NCBI GenBank assembly: GCA_964556425.1
Contig: CAZKWC010000043.1
Coordinates: 1-24,496 of the forward strand
Origin: JALQUL01 sp964556425
GTDB taxonomy: Bacteria; Pseudomonadota; Gammaproteobacteria; Burkholderiales; Burkholderiaceae_C
Length of the DNA: 24,496 nucleotides
Direction: 5' to 3'
Part shown: positions 1-8,086 of the stretch, one piece after another
Numbering within the stretch: position 1 is the stretch's first letter
How the letters are laid out: each line of letters begins with the position of its first letter
Translations under genes and position numbers: made by a program
Notes under the pieces: generated by a model
The model's input: only the letters and a program-made list of their open reading frames with translations
The model's database searches: none
What the model was told of the DNA's origin: nothing

Positions 1-1663
1 TCGCCATAATTGATCCTTAATTCGTAACTTGCTAACCTATCTTGAGTTAGATAGTTATCAAGAAAATTGGTCAACCTTGAAACTGCGCGTTTTACCCTAG
101 CTAAAATAGATGCGGTGTCAGGTTGATGTGGAATTTTTCGCTCTAATAATTGATTAGCGCTGTCAATGATAGCTAAGGGGGTTCTAAACTCATGTGATAC
201 CATCGCAATAAATTGCCTTTGCTCATCAAGTGCTTTTTTAGCATATACCTCACCTAATTTAGCTTTTTTTTCTGACGCTATTAACTTTTTTTGCATCTCT
301 CTTAAATCAAGTAAAGTCACCTGCAAGTTTTGGTTAGCGACTTGAAGTTCAGAGGTTCGTTGTGCAACTTTTTCTTCTAATAATTTTTCTGATTTTTTAA
401 GATTTTCAACTAATTTTTCTTGAATATTTAAGGCCTTTGATTGTGCATTTAACATTTCAGCACGTAATACATGAAACCTGTCAGCAATAGCAAATGACAT
501 TAAAACCATTTCAATTGCTGATCCTAGCTGTAAAGCATTTAAGCTAAAAATAGAAACAGGAAAAAGAAATAATGGAACAGCTGCAGTCACTGCACCTGCC
601 AAAATAATGATAAAAAATGCAACAAAGAAAAAATAAGCTTCTCTTTGCTTACGTAATGCTGCTTGACTAGCGACTACAAAAATAGTTGACATCGTCACAA
701 AATTTAATGCCTGCCCTGGTATAACAAATAAATGTTCCGAGAAATAATAGGCAAACGGTAAACACAGATGACAAAGTGCCATACCTTTTAGCCAAGGATC
801 AAACTTGGGAATATTAGTCCGAGTTTTAAGCATATTGCGTAAAAAATACAGGGCAAATACTTGTGCAATAGCAAATCCAGAGGGGCTTGCTATACGAAAA
901 TATAGTTCGGATTCAAAAGGTAAAAATTCTTTTTGTAAACCGTTTAACGCTGTAATTGAAAATACAAATGAAATAGCTAAACCTGCATACAATAAATAAC
1001 TAGAGTCTTTAATAGAAATAAAAATTAATAAGTTTAATAGAATCATTCCTATGGCTAAACCAAAATACATTGCCTGAAAAGCGTAGCTAAGTCTTTCATT
1101 TGTATAAAAGCATTGGGAGACCATAATTTCAAAGGTATTACCAATGAGCTTTCTGACTGAACCCTCACAAAAAAAGTCATTTTTGATTGTGCCGGAATAT
1201 TCACAGGCAAAACAAAAAATCGACTATGGTAGGGCCTGCTTGAAAAAGGTAATAAATCACCGGTCGAATATGACTTCACTTGACCTGTCATATCAATTTG
1301 ATAAAAATTCACATAATTTAATCTTGCTTTTGAAAGTTCCAGCACTTTATCAAGAGCTTTTTCTGAGTTGTTTTCCAGATTCAAACGAAACCAGTAGGCT
1401 GATTTTGTAAAACCAAAGTTAAAACCTTCATCTTTAACTGGATGATTTTTCCATGCTAATTGACTTTGTAATCTTTGTAACTCCTCCCAGCTCAATTGGG
1501 AAGTCGTGTCCTCATAATAATCTATGTATTCGATAAGATTAATAGATGATTGATTAAGAACATACGAATCAATTTGATTATTAGATGCATACAGTTGGCT
1601 TCCAATTAGTTGTATTAACAAAAATAAACAAGTTAATATTTTTTTTATTATTTTTTGCTTCAT
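1..1663 (-). pseudogene. 7TM-DISM sensor histidine kinase, frameshifted and cut by the window edge
   Basis: Membrane sensor kinase in two frames. The first part (from ATG at 1663; a TTG at 1681 is a less likely start) has a signal peptide and a periplasmic 7TMR-DISMED2-type sensor domain with typical wording such as SAYWFRLNLEN and KLWSPNAFIQM. This frame stops at 1055. The -1/+1 neighbouring frame picks up exactly there (LSYAFQAMYFGLAIGM...) and stays open to base 1. It encodes about seven membrane segments, a coiled coil, and a HisKA H-box reading FIAMVSHEFRTPLAII, with the phospho-accepting His codon at 192-194. The ATPase domain lies outside. The break is in an A-run near 1091-1096; adding one A would give MKRLSYAFQ and one continuous protein. 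Since the rest of the second frame is stop-free and conserved-looking, the lesion is either recent or a sequencing/assembly error. Ligand and partner regulator are unknown. Confidence 0.85.
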
Positions 1664-1820
1664 AGCAAAATTGTAAAACAAAATTTAAACTTGAACCTTC
1701 TCAATTAATCGCAATTCTTTTCAAACGCTTGCTTATATTAGTTTAAATTAAGTCATCAGTATTCATTTTAATGAAATATTTTTATTTAATATATAAATTA
1801 TTCAAATACATTATTTTTTA

Positions 1821-2348
1821 TTATTTTTCAGAAGGTACAAATACAGATAATAAATAATTATAATTATAATTATCGTCATTTATTCTGTTTTCTACTAATG
1901 GGGGAATCTCTTTAACTGCTAATCGGTAAAATAACTGGTCTTGTGATTTATTTCGCTTTTTTAAATGAATATTGATTATTTTTTTCTCTTTTGAGTTAAG
2001 TGAAAAGCTGGCTGGCTTTATTAATAAGTCCTCTGATGGTTCATATATATTGTGACCATTTACAATCGTCCACCGTAATGCAAAAACCCTGTAACTTTGA
2101 GGTTGATAGTCTAAATTAGTGAGTTCTGTCATCCCATTTCCAAGTTTATTCAATTTAATTGAATTATTAGAAACTTGGGTAAAACTTGAACTATCAGGAA
2201 ATAAAAAAGTCTTATCAGTACTGCTTTTTATAATCGTAACTTGGTTTAGGTCAGGATGAGTAATTTGATTAAAATAGATACTATTTCCAATAATAGAGAA
2301 ACCAAATACATAAAAAATAAATGGGATTTTGTTAATTGAAAAAGACAT
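1821..2348 (-). CDS. PapD-like periplasmic chaperone, N-terminal domain only
   Basis: A 175-residue protein with an N-terminal hydrophobic stretch (about residues 8-25, signal peptide or anchor). It then has the immunoglobulin-like N-domain of fimbrial/SCPU-type chaperones: the aromatic-W strand FALRWTIVNG, the segment SEDLLIKPASFSL that matches the family's D-D-L-P region, and FYRLAVKEIPPL, matching the family's E-x-x-YRL-x-x-x-E-x-P motif. The acidic residue before YRL is absent here. Family members are about 230-250 residues with a second domain after the PVFV-like strand. This one stops just after LLSVFVPSEK, and the AT-rich 139 bp downstream shows no continuation. No usher or pilin gene is nearby. 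It could be a degraded relic or a stand-alone single-domain protein. The family call rests on motifs alone and is moderately firm. Confidence 0.6.
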   Translation of the reverse strand: MSFSINKIPFIFYVFGFSIIGNSIYFNQITHPDLNQVTIIKSSTDKTFLFPDSSSFTQVSNNSIKLNKLGNGMTELTNLDYQPQSYRVFALRWTIVNGHNIYEPSEDLLIKPASFSLNSKEKKIINIHLKKRNKSQDQLFYRLAVKEIPPLVENRINDDNYNYNYLLSVFVPSEK

Positions 2349-2795
2349 TTTTTCATTCCATAAAATGATATACCTTTGTTATTTCGATGCATTATTTTTA
2401 GCTTTCCACTGGCTTCAGATACCAATTAAAAATTTCCTTATTAGAATGATTTCTAATTCTCTAATTAAAAGCAATTGCTAAACATTGCAGAAAATTGCAT
2501 TTTCTTACTTTATTAGGGTTCATTACTCTAGATTTGATCTCGTTTAGCAGGACTATATTAGGATCGTCTAAGTTTTAGATAAAATTTAAATTTTTGACAA
2601 TATATTTCATTTATTTTTGCTTATCACTTTATATCTGTACTTTTTTATGCTTAGTAATTTCTTGATGCGTATATTAATGACTCTTTTTTCTATGGTGTAT
2701 ATCGCGGGTATTTGAACTAAAAGTAGCTCAATACTTAAATTATTTTTTTCAACACTATTTTTGTTACTTTTTTAAGGTTTAATTTCCTTAACTGC
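2349..2795. other. AT-rich intergenic gap, no gene seen
   Basis: About 450 bp between the divergent PapD-like gene and the lipocalin. It is very AT-rich with many T-runs. It holds a lone TTGACA at 2594-2599 with no good -10 box at normal distance, and a possible 22-codon hydrophobic micro-ORF (2647-2715) without a ribosome-binding site. I see no RNA gene, repeat or supported reading frame. Confidence 0.5.
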
Positions 2796-2824
2796 TTGAC
2801 CTTTATCAATAAAACACTTTTGAT
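2796..2824 (+). promoter_or_regulatory. Candidate sigma-70 promoter of the lipocalin gene
   Basis: TTGACC (2796-2801), a 17-base spacer and TTTGAT (2819-2824). It sits about 38 bases before the ATG at 2862, so transcription would start near 2831. It overlaps the upstream TTG of the longer reading frame, which argues that the frame really starts at 2862. Confidence 0.45.
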
Positions 2825-2861
2825 TGCCTCTACAGTTCATACATTTACAAAGGAACAATTT

Positions 2862-3419
2862 ATGTTTTCATCTTTTATTAAAGCCTTCGTGCTGGCAGTC
2901 ATTTTAAGTTTGGCTGCTTGCTCTACTAGTCCACCTAAAGGTGTGTCTGTGGTTCCACAATTCGAGTTGCAACGCTATTTAGGCAACTGGTATGAAATTG
3001 CTAGGCTTGACCATTCATTTGAAAGAGGCATGACCCATACTTCTGCTAATTACACAGTCAACCCAGATGGTAGTATTCAAGTACTTAATCGTGGTTATGA
3101 CACTAATAAAAATGAATGGAGCCAAGCGATTGGAAAGGCATTGCCTTTAGGCAATCCTAATGTTCCATCATTAAAGGTTTCATTTTTTGGCCCATTTTAT
3201 GGTGGTTATCATGTATTTGCATTAGACCCTGATTACCGTTGGGCATTAGTGGTGGGCAGTGATCTTGATTATTTCTGGTTGTTATCTAGAGATAAAACCC
3301 TTAGCCCCGAAATAAGAGCACAATTAGTTGCTCAAGCTAAAAGTATTGGTATTCGTACCGAAAAATTAATTTGGGTGGATCAATCTGCCTCACAGAAAGA
3401 TCCTAAAACCACTCCATAA
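2862..3419 (+). CDS. blc: Outer-membrane lipocalin lipoprotein (Blc family)
   Basis: A 185-residue lipocalin that binds hydrophobic ligands such as fatty acids or lysophospholipids in the envelope. From ATG 2862 there is a lipoprotein signal peptide with lipobox LAAC. The lipocalin signature YLGNWYEIARLD follows, then SANYTVNPDGSIQVLNRG, and the second conserved region YHVFALDPDYRWALVVGSDLDYFWLLSR, all in the order and spacing of E. coli Blc-type proteins. The frame is open upstream to a TTG at 2796, but ATG 2862 has an AAAGGA ribosome-binding site at 2849-2854 and places the signal peptide at the N-terminus. The next gene starts 29 bp downstream on the same strand, so the two are probably co-transcribed. 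Confidence 0.93.
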   Translation: MFSSFIKAFVLAVILSLAACSTSPPKGVSVVPQFELQRYLGNWYEIARLDHSFERGMTHTSANYTVNPDGSIQVLNRGYDTNKNEWSQAIGKALPLGNPNVPSLKVSFFGPFYGGYHVFALDPDYRWALVVGSDLDYFWLLSRDKTLSPEIRAQLVAQAKSIGIRTEKLIWVDQSASQKDPKTTP

Positions 3420-3448
3420 TAGCTTGGTCTTCATTTTTTAACTCCTCT

Positions 3449-4555
3449 ATGATGCCTACTCAAATTAACACTTTTTCGAGCAAAAAAATTGCGATTATTG
3501 GGGCTGGTATATCGGGGCTTAGTTGTGCTGCTCAACTACATCAGCAAGGTCACCTAATAACGGTGTTTGATAAAAGTAAAGGTGTAGCGGGCCGCATGAG
3601 TACTAAAAGATTAGATCAGGGTTTTTGTGATCATGGGGCTCAGTACTTTACATGCAACGATTCTTTATTTGCCAATCAAATTCAAACATGGCTAGATGCC
3701 AAAGTGGTGGCCGTATGGAATATTGAGCCTGCAGTTTTAGGGGGGAGTGCACGTGCTAAGGAGCTTACTCAAGAACAAGATTTAGAGGGGTCTAGTTCGG
3801 GACAAGCCAAAAAAATTAATACTATTCGATATGTAGGCTTGCCTGGAATGACAGCACCAGCCAAACATCTTGAACAAGAGTTAAAAAATAAAGGTGTGAA
3901 TATTTTAACGTCTCACACTATTAGTCAGATCAATAAAGTGGGTCAACAGTGGCAACTCACAAGCCTCGAACAACAAGATCATCAATCATTTTTTGATGTT
4001 GTTATTCTTGCTATTCCGGCACCCCAAGTCCACCCTTTAATTAGCCCGCACAATCAGTCATTAGCAGCTATCTGCAATATCAATATGACACCCTGTTTCG
4101 CATTAATGGTACAGTTTGAAACCTCACCACAGCTGAGTTTTAATGCGGCATTTGTTAATCAAGGGCCACTCAGTTGGATTGCTTTTAACAGTCATAAACC
4201 AGAGCGTACGGGGCCGCCTACATGGTTGTTGCACGCGAGTGCACAATGGAGTAAAGAGCATTTAGAAAAAGATCCACAATGGGTTCAGGCACAAATGTTA
4301 AAAGCATTCGAGCAGTGGGTTTTATTGGATAAAGGTTTGGAGATGGATTCAATAGCTAATAACCCTTTTCATCTAAAAACCACCTCGCTTACATTGCACC
4401 GCTGGAAATATGCCAATTTGGACAATATGGTTGCAATACCTAATGCTTATGCTTGGGATCCCGAGTTACAAATTGGTTTATGCGGTGATTGGCTAAACGG
4501 TGGCAAAGTGCAAGGTGCATGGCTCAGTGGGCATCAACTCGCCATAGCGATTTGA
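3449..4555 (+). CDS. Renalase-like FAD/NAD(P)-dependent oxidoreductase
   Basis: A 368-residue flavoprotein of the amine-oxidase/renalase type. An N-terminal Rossmann motif IAIIGAGISGLSCAAQL (from residue 14) binds the FAD ADP moiety. GRMSTKR and FCDHGAQYFT are the usual second FAD-contact region. The C-terminal LCGDWLNGGKVQGAWLSG closes the FAD site. There is no signal peptide, so it is cytoplasmic. The substrate is not evident; bacterial renalases oxidise mis-reduced NAD(P)H isomers, but many relatives are uncharacterised. It lies 29 bp after the lipocalin, probably in one operon. Two ATGs are adjacent at the start (3449 and 3452) and neither has a clear ribosome-binding site, so the exact start is uncertain. 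Confidence 0.85.
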   Translation: MMPTQINTFSSKKIAIIGAGISGLSCAAQLHQQGHLITVFDKSKGVAGRMSTKRLDQGFCDHGAQYFTCNDSLFANQIQTWLDAKVVAVWNIEPAVLGGSARAKELTQEQDLEGSSSGQAKKINTIRYVGLPGMTAPAKHLEQELKNKGVNILTSHTISQINKVGQQWQLTSLEQQDHQSFFDVVILAIPAPQVHPLISPHNQSLAAICNINMTPCFALMVQFETSPQLSFNAAFVNQGPLSWIAFNSHKPERTGPPTWLLHASAQWSKEHLEKDPQWVQAQMLKAFEQWVLLDKGLEMDSIANNPFHLKTTSLTLHRWKYANLDNMVAIPNAYAWDPELQIGLCGDWLNGGKVQGAWLSGHQLAIAI

Positions 4556-4575
4556 ATTAAAAATTGGCTTGGGTA

Positions 4576-4599
4576 TTGATCTTATTCACATAAGACCAA
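4576..4599. terminator. Hairpin between convergent genes
   Basis: TTG-A-TCTTAT, loop TCAC, ATAAGA-C-CAA: a 6-bp stem plus 3 bp beyond one A/C mismatch, between the stops of the FAD oxidoreductase and the ModE-like regulator. There is no good T-run on either side, so intrinsic termination is only possible. Confidence 0.35.
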
Positions 4600-4625
4600 A
4601 TGGCTACTGGTTAGTTGTTGAATAT

Positions 4626-5783
4626 TTATTCTTGCCACCATCTTAAAGTGCTGGCCATATCTAAAACTTCACCACAAAAATAACTCTGGTAACCCGGAAT
4701 TTGGTTAATATGATTTTGCCATTCAGTTGATTGCATATTGTGCAAAAGGTTTTTTACACTTTCATGGGTAAGTGTAGTTTGGTTGCAAACTAAAAAATAA
4801 TGCTCTTGAACAATAGGAATAAAACTTAAGTTTTTGGCTCTTGCAGAAGCTTCAATGCCTAATCCTACATCGGCTAGGCCACCGCCAATAGCTTGAGCAA
4901 CTGCGGCATGTGAGGGTTCAATCGTTTCATAACCTCGTATTTGATCACTCTCTATTTTGAATTGTTGTAAGAGTTGATCTAGTAGTAATCGAGTGCCTGT
5001 GCCCTGTGCTCTGTTCACAAATCTTAAATTCGATTTTGTTAAGTCTTGTATAGATTGGATTTGAAATGGATTGCCTTTTGCCACCATTAAACCTTGACTA
5101 CGCATGGCAAAGCCAATAAGGCATTGTTGCTTGGGATATAGATGTGGTTGAAAAGCAAGTTGACTAGTATTTGTTTTTGCGTTGACGCCTAACACCGTGT
5201 GAAAGCCCCCCATTAAAGCCTGGCCGGCAGATAAAAGTTTGACGGCCTCTACACTTCCCACAAAGCTAATATCGAGTTGTAAGGCCTTGGTTTGATCAGC
5301 ACACCATTGGCGTAAATGGCTCAGACCTTCATCATGACTAGCAGCAACACTTAACAGCAATGTGTTGGGATCGAAAGCTACCGCAAAACAGCGCTCGAGT
5401 TCGTTGTGTAAAGATTCTATCGCTGGTGCTAATCGGGCTTGGGCTTGTCGTTCAGCCCATAATAATTTGTTGGCAAATTCGGTTAATTGGGCTGATTGCC
5501 CTTTTTCCCAGGCAACAAGCGCAAAACCCAATGAACTTTCGTATTGTTTTAAAGTACCCCAAACATGACGGTAGGAAAAACCCAAATGCCTTGCCGCTGC
5601 TGCAATAGAGCCATGGCTATGCACGGCATATAACAAATCGATTAAGGGGTTGCTTAGTCGATTATTGGCTAGGGGGGCAGACCAATCCGGTAACTGGCGA
5701 TCATTTTTGTCAACAAGGGTTCTAGCCACTTTAGATGCAGAATCAAGTGAATGTAATTGATAGGATAGGCTTAACTTATGCAC
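4626..5783 (-). CDS. ModE-type HTH regulator with periplasmic-binding-protein-like sensor domain
   Basis: A 385-residue cytoplasmic regulator. Residues about 42-110 form a ModE/LysR-like winged helix (NPLIDLLYAVHSHGSIAAAARHLGFSYRHVWGTLKQYE, given in two parts here: NPLIDLLYAVHSHGSIAAAA then RHLGFSYRHVWGTLKQYE). The rest (about 140-370) is a PBP-like fold with VNRAQGTGTRLLLDQLL, SHAAVAQAIGGGLADVGLGIEA and a late FLVCNQ, as in the domain that follows such HTHs in molybdate/tungstate regulators. It is divergent from tupBCA with only 49 bp between starts, which points to oxyanion-responsive control of that transporter (inference). The start is GTG at 5781-5783 with no clear ribosome-binding site. 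An ATG just upstream is out of frame, and a start somewhat downstream cannot be excluded. Confidence 0.82.
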   Translation of the reverse strand: MHKLSLSYQLHSLDSASKVARTLVDKNDRQLPDWSAPLANNRLSNPLIDLLYAVHSHGSIAAAARHLGFSYRHVWGTLKQYESSLGFALVAWEKGQSAQLTEFANKLLWAERQAQARLAPAIESLHNELERCFAVAFDPNTLLLSVAASHDEGLSHLRQWCADQTKALQLDISFVGSVEAVKLLSAGQALMGGFHTVLGVNAKTNTSQLAFQPHLYPKQQCLIGFAMRSQGLMVAKGNPFQIQSIQDLTKSNLRFVNRAQGTGTRLLLDQLLQQFKIESDQIRGYETIEPSHAAVAQAIGGGLADVGLGIEASARAKNLSFIPIVQEHYFLVCNQTTLTHESVKNLLHNMQSTEWQNHINQIPGYQSYFCGEVLDMASTLRWWQE

Positions 5784-5832
5784 GATAGTTCATATGGTCA
5801 AAAGGAATTGAAACATTTAAGATGGCACCCCT
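5784..5832. promoter_or_regulatory. Divergent promoter/operator gap of the tup region
   Basis: Only 49 bp separate the GTG of the regulator from the ATG of tupB, so promoters in both directions must overlap here or within the coding ends. A CATATG palindrome lies at 5791-5796 and AAAGGA at 5800-5805. No convincing ModE-box pair is visible. Confidence 0.4.
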
Positions 5833-6540
5833 ATGAATACTTTTTCAGATAGTTTATTGGTGGCTTACCATCTTATCTTAACGCTTGATTCGGCACTTTG
5901 GGAAATTGTGCTTCGCTCATTAACTGTAAGTGGTTTATCTATTTTATTTTCAGCACCTTTGGCGATTATTTTAGGTGCGCTAATTGCAAGTACTGATTTT
6001 AAGTTAAAGCCTTTTTGCGAATTGGCTTTAAATGCCATGTTAGCAATGCCTTCGGTGGTGTTGGGACTTTTGGTTTATTTGTTGTTGTCGAGGTCGGGGC
6101 CACTAGGCCATTTGGGTTGGTTGTTTTCTATAAAGGCCATGGTTTTAGCACAAGCCTTGCTTATTTTGCCGCTTATGATTGCATTGGCTAATGGGGCAGT
6201 TAAAAGTCCAGAAATGGATGTACAAGAACAATTAAAAGCGATGGGGGCAGGCCCTTTGGCTAGAGCGCTGGTATTAATTTGGGATTTTAGAGAAGCGATG
6301 CTGTTAGTGATGGTCGCTGGATTTAGCAGGGCTATTGCAGAGGTAGGTGCAGTAATGATTGTGGGTGGTAATATTGATGGCTTTACTAGGGTGATGACGA
6401 CTGCGATTGCATTAGAAACTAGCAAGGGTGACTTGGCTCTTGCTTTAGCTTTAGGCCTAGTATTGTTGGGCTTGGTTTTTTTACTTCACATATTGATGGC
6501 CTTGTTCAAATCATGGCATCCGGCCCTGGTGAAGGATTAA
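5833..6540 (+). CDS. tupB: Tungstate ABC transporter, permease subunit
   Basis: A 235-residue inner-membrane permease with about five to six hydrophobic segments. The ABC-permease coupling loop appears as EQLKAMGAGPLARALVLI, and the C-terminal part has GFSRAIAEVGAVMIVGGN followed by TRVMTTAIALETSKGDLALALALG, wording typical of TupB rather than ModB. Length fits the family. It is first in tupB-tupC-tupA; its stop is 2 bases before the tupC ATG. In the known system it forms the channel for tungstate delivered by TupA, powered by TupC. The gene order B-C-A, with the binding protein last, is unusual against the textbook A-B-C order. No strong ribosome-binding site is seen before the ATG. Confidence 0.92.
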   Translation: MNTFSDSLLVAYHLILTLDSALWEIVLRSLTVSGLSILFSAPLAIILGALIASTDFKLKPFCELALNAMLAMPSVVLGLLVYLLLSRSGPLGHLGWLFSIKAMVLAQALLILPLMIALANGAVKSPEMDVQEQLKAMGAGPLARALVLIWDFREAMLLVMVAGFSRAIAEVGAVMIVGGNIDGFTRVMTTAIALETSKGDLALALALGLVLLGLVFLLHILMALFKSWHPALVKD

Positions 6541-6542
6541 AA

Positions 6543-7256
6543 ATGTTAAACCCGATTGAGTTATTGGCACTTCAGAATGTTAGTTTAACTAAAGCCAAAA
6601 AAAGTATTCTGTCAGAAATTAATTTATCAATCCGTACTGGTGAGCGAATTGCAATAATTGGACCTAATGGTGCAGGTAAAAGTAGTTTATTAAGAGTATT
6701 AGCACAATCTAGTCCATTTATGGGCCAAAGAAAAGCAATGATTAATTTGCGTTTGGCAATGGTTTTTCAAAAACCTTATGTCATGCGTTTTCATTTGCAA
6801 ACACAAATTGCTTTAAGTTTATGGTGGCGAGGCGTTAGCTGGATTTTAGCTAAGAAAAAGGCTTTGTTAGCTTTAGAAAAAGTAGGCTTATTAGATCATT
6901 GCCATCAGTCAGGTCGAAGTTTGTCAGGTGGTCAACAGCAACGTCTAGCCTTAGCAAGAGCTTGGATAAGTGAGCCTCAACTGTGGTTGTTAGACGAGCC
7001 AACCGCTAGTTTAGATAGTCACTCAAAGCGTGAAATAGAGCAACTCATGTTGGATTTTTCAACATATCCACAAACTAGTTTGGTTTTGGTGAGCCATCAA
7101 CTCAGCCAAGTTAAAAAATTAGCGACCCGGGTTATTTTTGTTGACAAAGGAAAAATCATTTTAGACCTGTCTCATGCTGATTTTTTTAATGTTCAACTTT
7201 GGTCATCTTTTCCCCTGCCTGTGCAGGATTTATTAAACGAGGAATATATTACATGA
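6543..7256 (+). CDS. tupC: Tungstate ABC transporter, ATP-binding subunit
   Basis: A 237-residue ABC ATPase on the cytoplasmic face. It has Walker A GPNGAGKSS (about residues 40-48), Q-loop VFQKPYVM, signature LSGGQQQR, Walker B LWLLDEPTASLD and H-loop VSHQ. It ends soon after the nucleotide-binding domain, with no TOBE/Mop domain, unlike ModC and like TupC. The start at 6543 is chosen because GAAGGA at 6531-6536 lies six bases upstream. An ATG at 6513 would overlap tupB by 28 bases and lacks a site. Its stop overlaps the tupA start as ATGA, indicating translational coupling. Confidence 0.93.
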   Translation: MLNPIELLALQNVSLTKAKKSILSEINLSIRTGERIAIIGPNGAGKSSLLRVLAQSSPFMGQRKAMINLRLAMVFQKPYVMRFHLQTQIALSLWWRGVSWILAKKKALLALEKVGLLDHCHQSGRSLSGGQQQRLALARAWISEPQLWLLDEPTASLDSHSKREIEQLMLDFSTYPQTSLVLVSHQLSQVKKLATRVIFVDKGKIILDLSHADFFNVQLWSSFPLPVQDLLNEEYIT

Positions 7257-8080
7257 GCACTTCAAGGCAAAAAATTAATGGCAAATTTTCTTTTAAAGTT
7301 TTAGCTATTATGGCGACATTTTCTGTCGCTTTATTAGCAAGAGCAGAAAGTATAGTAGTGGCATCAACTACTTCCACCGAGCAGTCTGGTTTATTTGCAC
7401 ACCTGCTACCTGAGTTTAAGAAGGTCACTGGAATCGATGTAAAAGTCGTAGCTTTAGGAACAGGGCAAGCTTTAGATTTAGCTCGTCGAGGCGATGCTGA
7501 TATTGCTTTTGTGCACGATGAAGCTGCAGAGAAAAAATTTGTAGAAGAAGGCTTTGCTGATAAACGCTACAGCGTAATGTACAACGACTTTGTATTAATT
7601 GGCCCAACCTCTGATGCGGCTGGCGCTAAAGGTAAAGATATGGTCAAAGCCTTAACAACTTTAGCAAAAGCTCAAGCTCCATTTATTTCTAGGGGTGACA
7701 AAAGTGGAACTCATGCAGCTGAACAACGTTATTTTGCTATGGCAAATATTGACCCAGCAAGCATGACTCAGTTTAAGTCGTGCGGTTGTGGAATGGGGCC
7801 CGCTCTTAATATTGCGGCCAGCACACAAGCCTATTTGGTTTCTGATCGTGGAACTTGGTTGAACTTCAAAAACAATGCAGGAATGTCTGTTTTGGTGGAA
7901 GGCGATAAGCGCTTATTTAATCCGTACTCAGTGATGATTGTGAGTAATAAAAAGCATCCACAAGTGAAAACAGCTTTGGCTCAAAAATGGGTTGACTGGT
8001 TAATTTCAAAAGAAGGTCAAGCGCATATTGCCGCCTACAAAATTAACGGTCAACAGTTGTTTTTTCCTTCAGCTAATTAA
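7253..8080 (+). CDS. tupA: Tungstate-binding periplasmic protein
   Basis: A 275-residue exported binding protein. A signal peptide covers about residues 14-31 (FKVLAIMATFSVALLARAES). The mature N-terminus SIVVASTTSTEQSGLFAHLLP is close to the (T)TTS-x-x-(D)SGL oxyanion motif of TupA. Later come ARRGDADIAFVHDEAAEKKFVEEG (in parts ARRGDADIAFVHDEA), SRGDKSGTHAAEQRYF and LVSDRGTWL, all characteristic of TupA/PBP proteins that bind tungstate with very high affinity. The start is the ATG at 7253, overlapping the tupC stop and preceded by CGAGGA. A longer frame from 7199 would bury the signal peptide. The stop lies 6 bp from the stop of the convergent AcoR-like gene, with no terminator visible between. 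Confidence 0.93.
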   Translation: MSTSRQKINGKFSFKVLAIMATFSVALLARAESIVVASTTSTEQSGLFAHLLPEFKKVTGIDVKVVALGTGQALDLARRGDADIAFVHDEAAEKKFVEEGFADKRYSVMYNDFVLIGPTSDAAGAKGKDMVKALTTLAKAQAPFISRGDKSGTHAAEQRYFAMANIDPASMTQFKSCGCGMGPALNIAASTQAYLVSDRGTWLNFKNNAGMSVLVEGDKRLFNPYSVMIVSNKKHPQVKTALAQKWVDWLISKEGQAHIAAYKINGQQLFFPSAN

Positions 8081-8086
8081 TTAGTA

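Noticed and set aside
1144..1410. 88-codon frame on the plus strand opposite the kinase
   Set aside because: It is antisense to a clear DISM sensor domain and has no recognisable motif.
2594..2622. Promoter at the TTGACA in the 2349-2795 gap
   Set aside because: No -10-like hexamer at 16-18 bases, and no gene directly downstream.
2647..2715. 22-codon hydrophobic micro-ORF in the 2349-2795 gap
   Set aside because: No ribosome-binding site, no promoter at a fitting distance, and an AT-rich background where short hydrophobic frames arise by chance.
5755..5832. ModE box between the regulator and tupB
   Set aside because: A partial half-site (TTATGCACGAT at 5776-5786) resembles one arm, but the other arm is absent at the required spacing.
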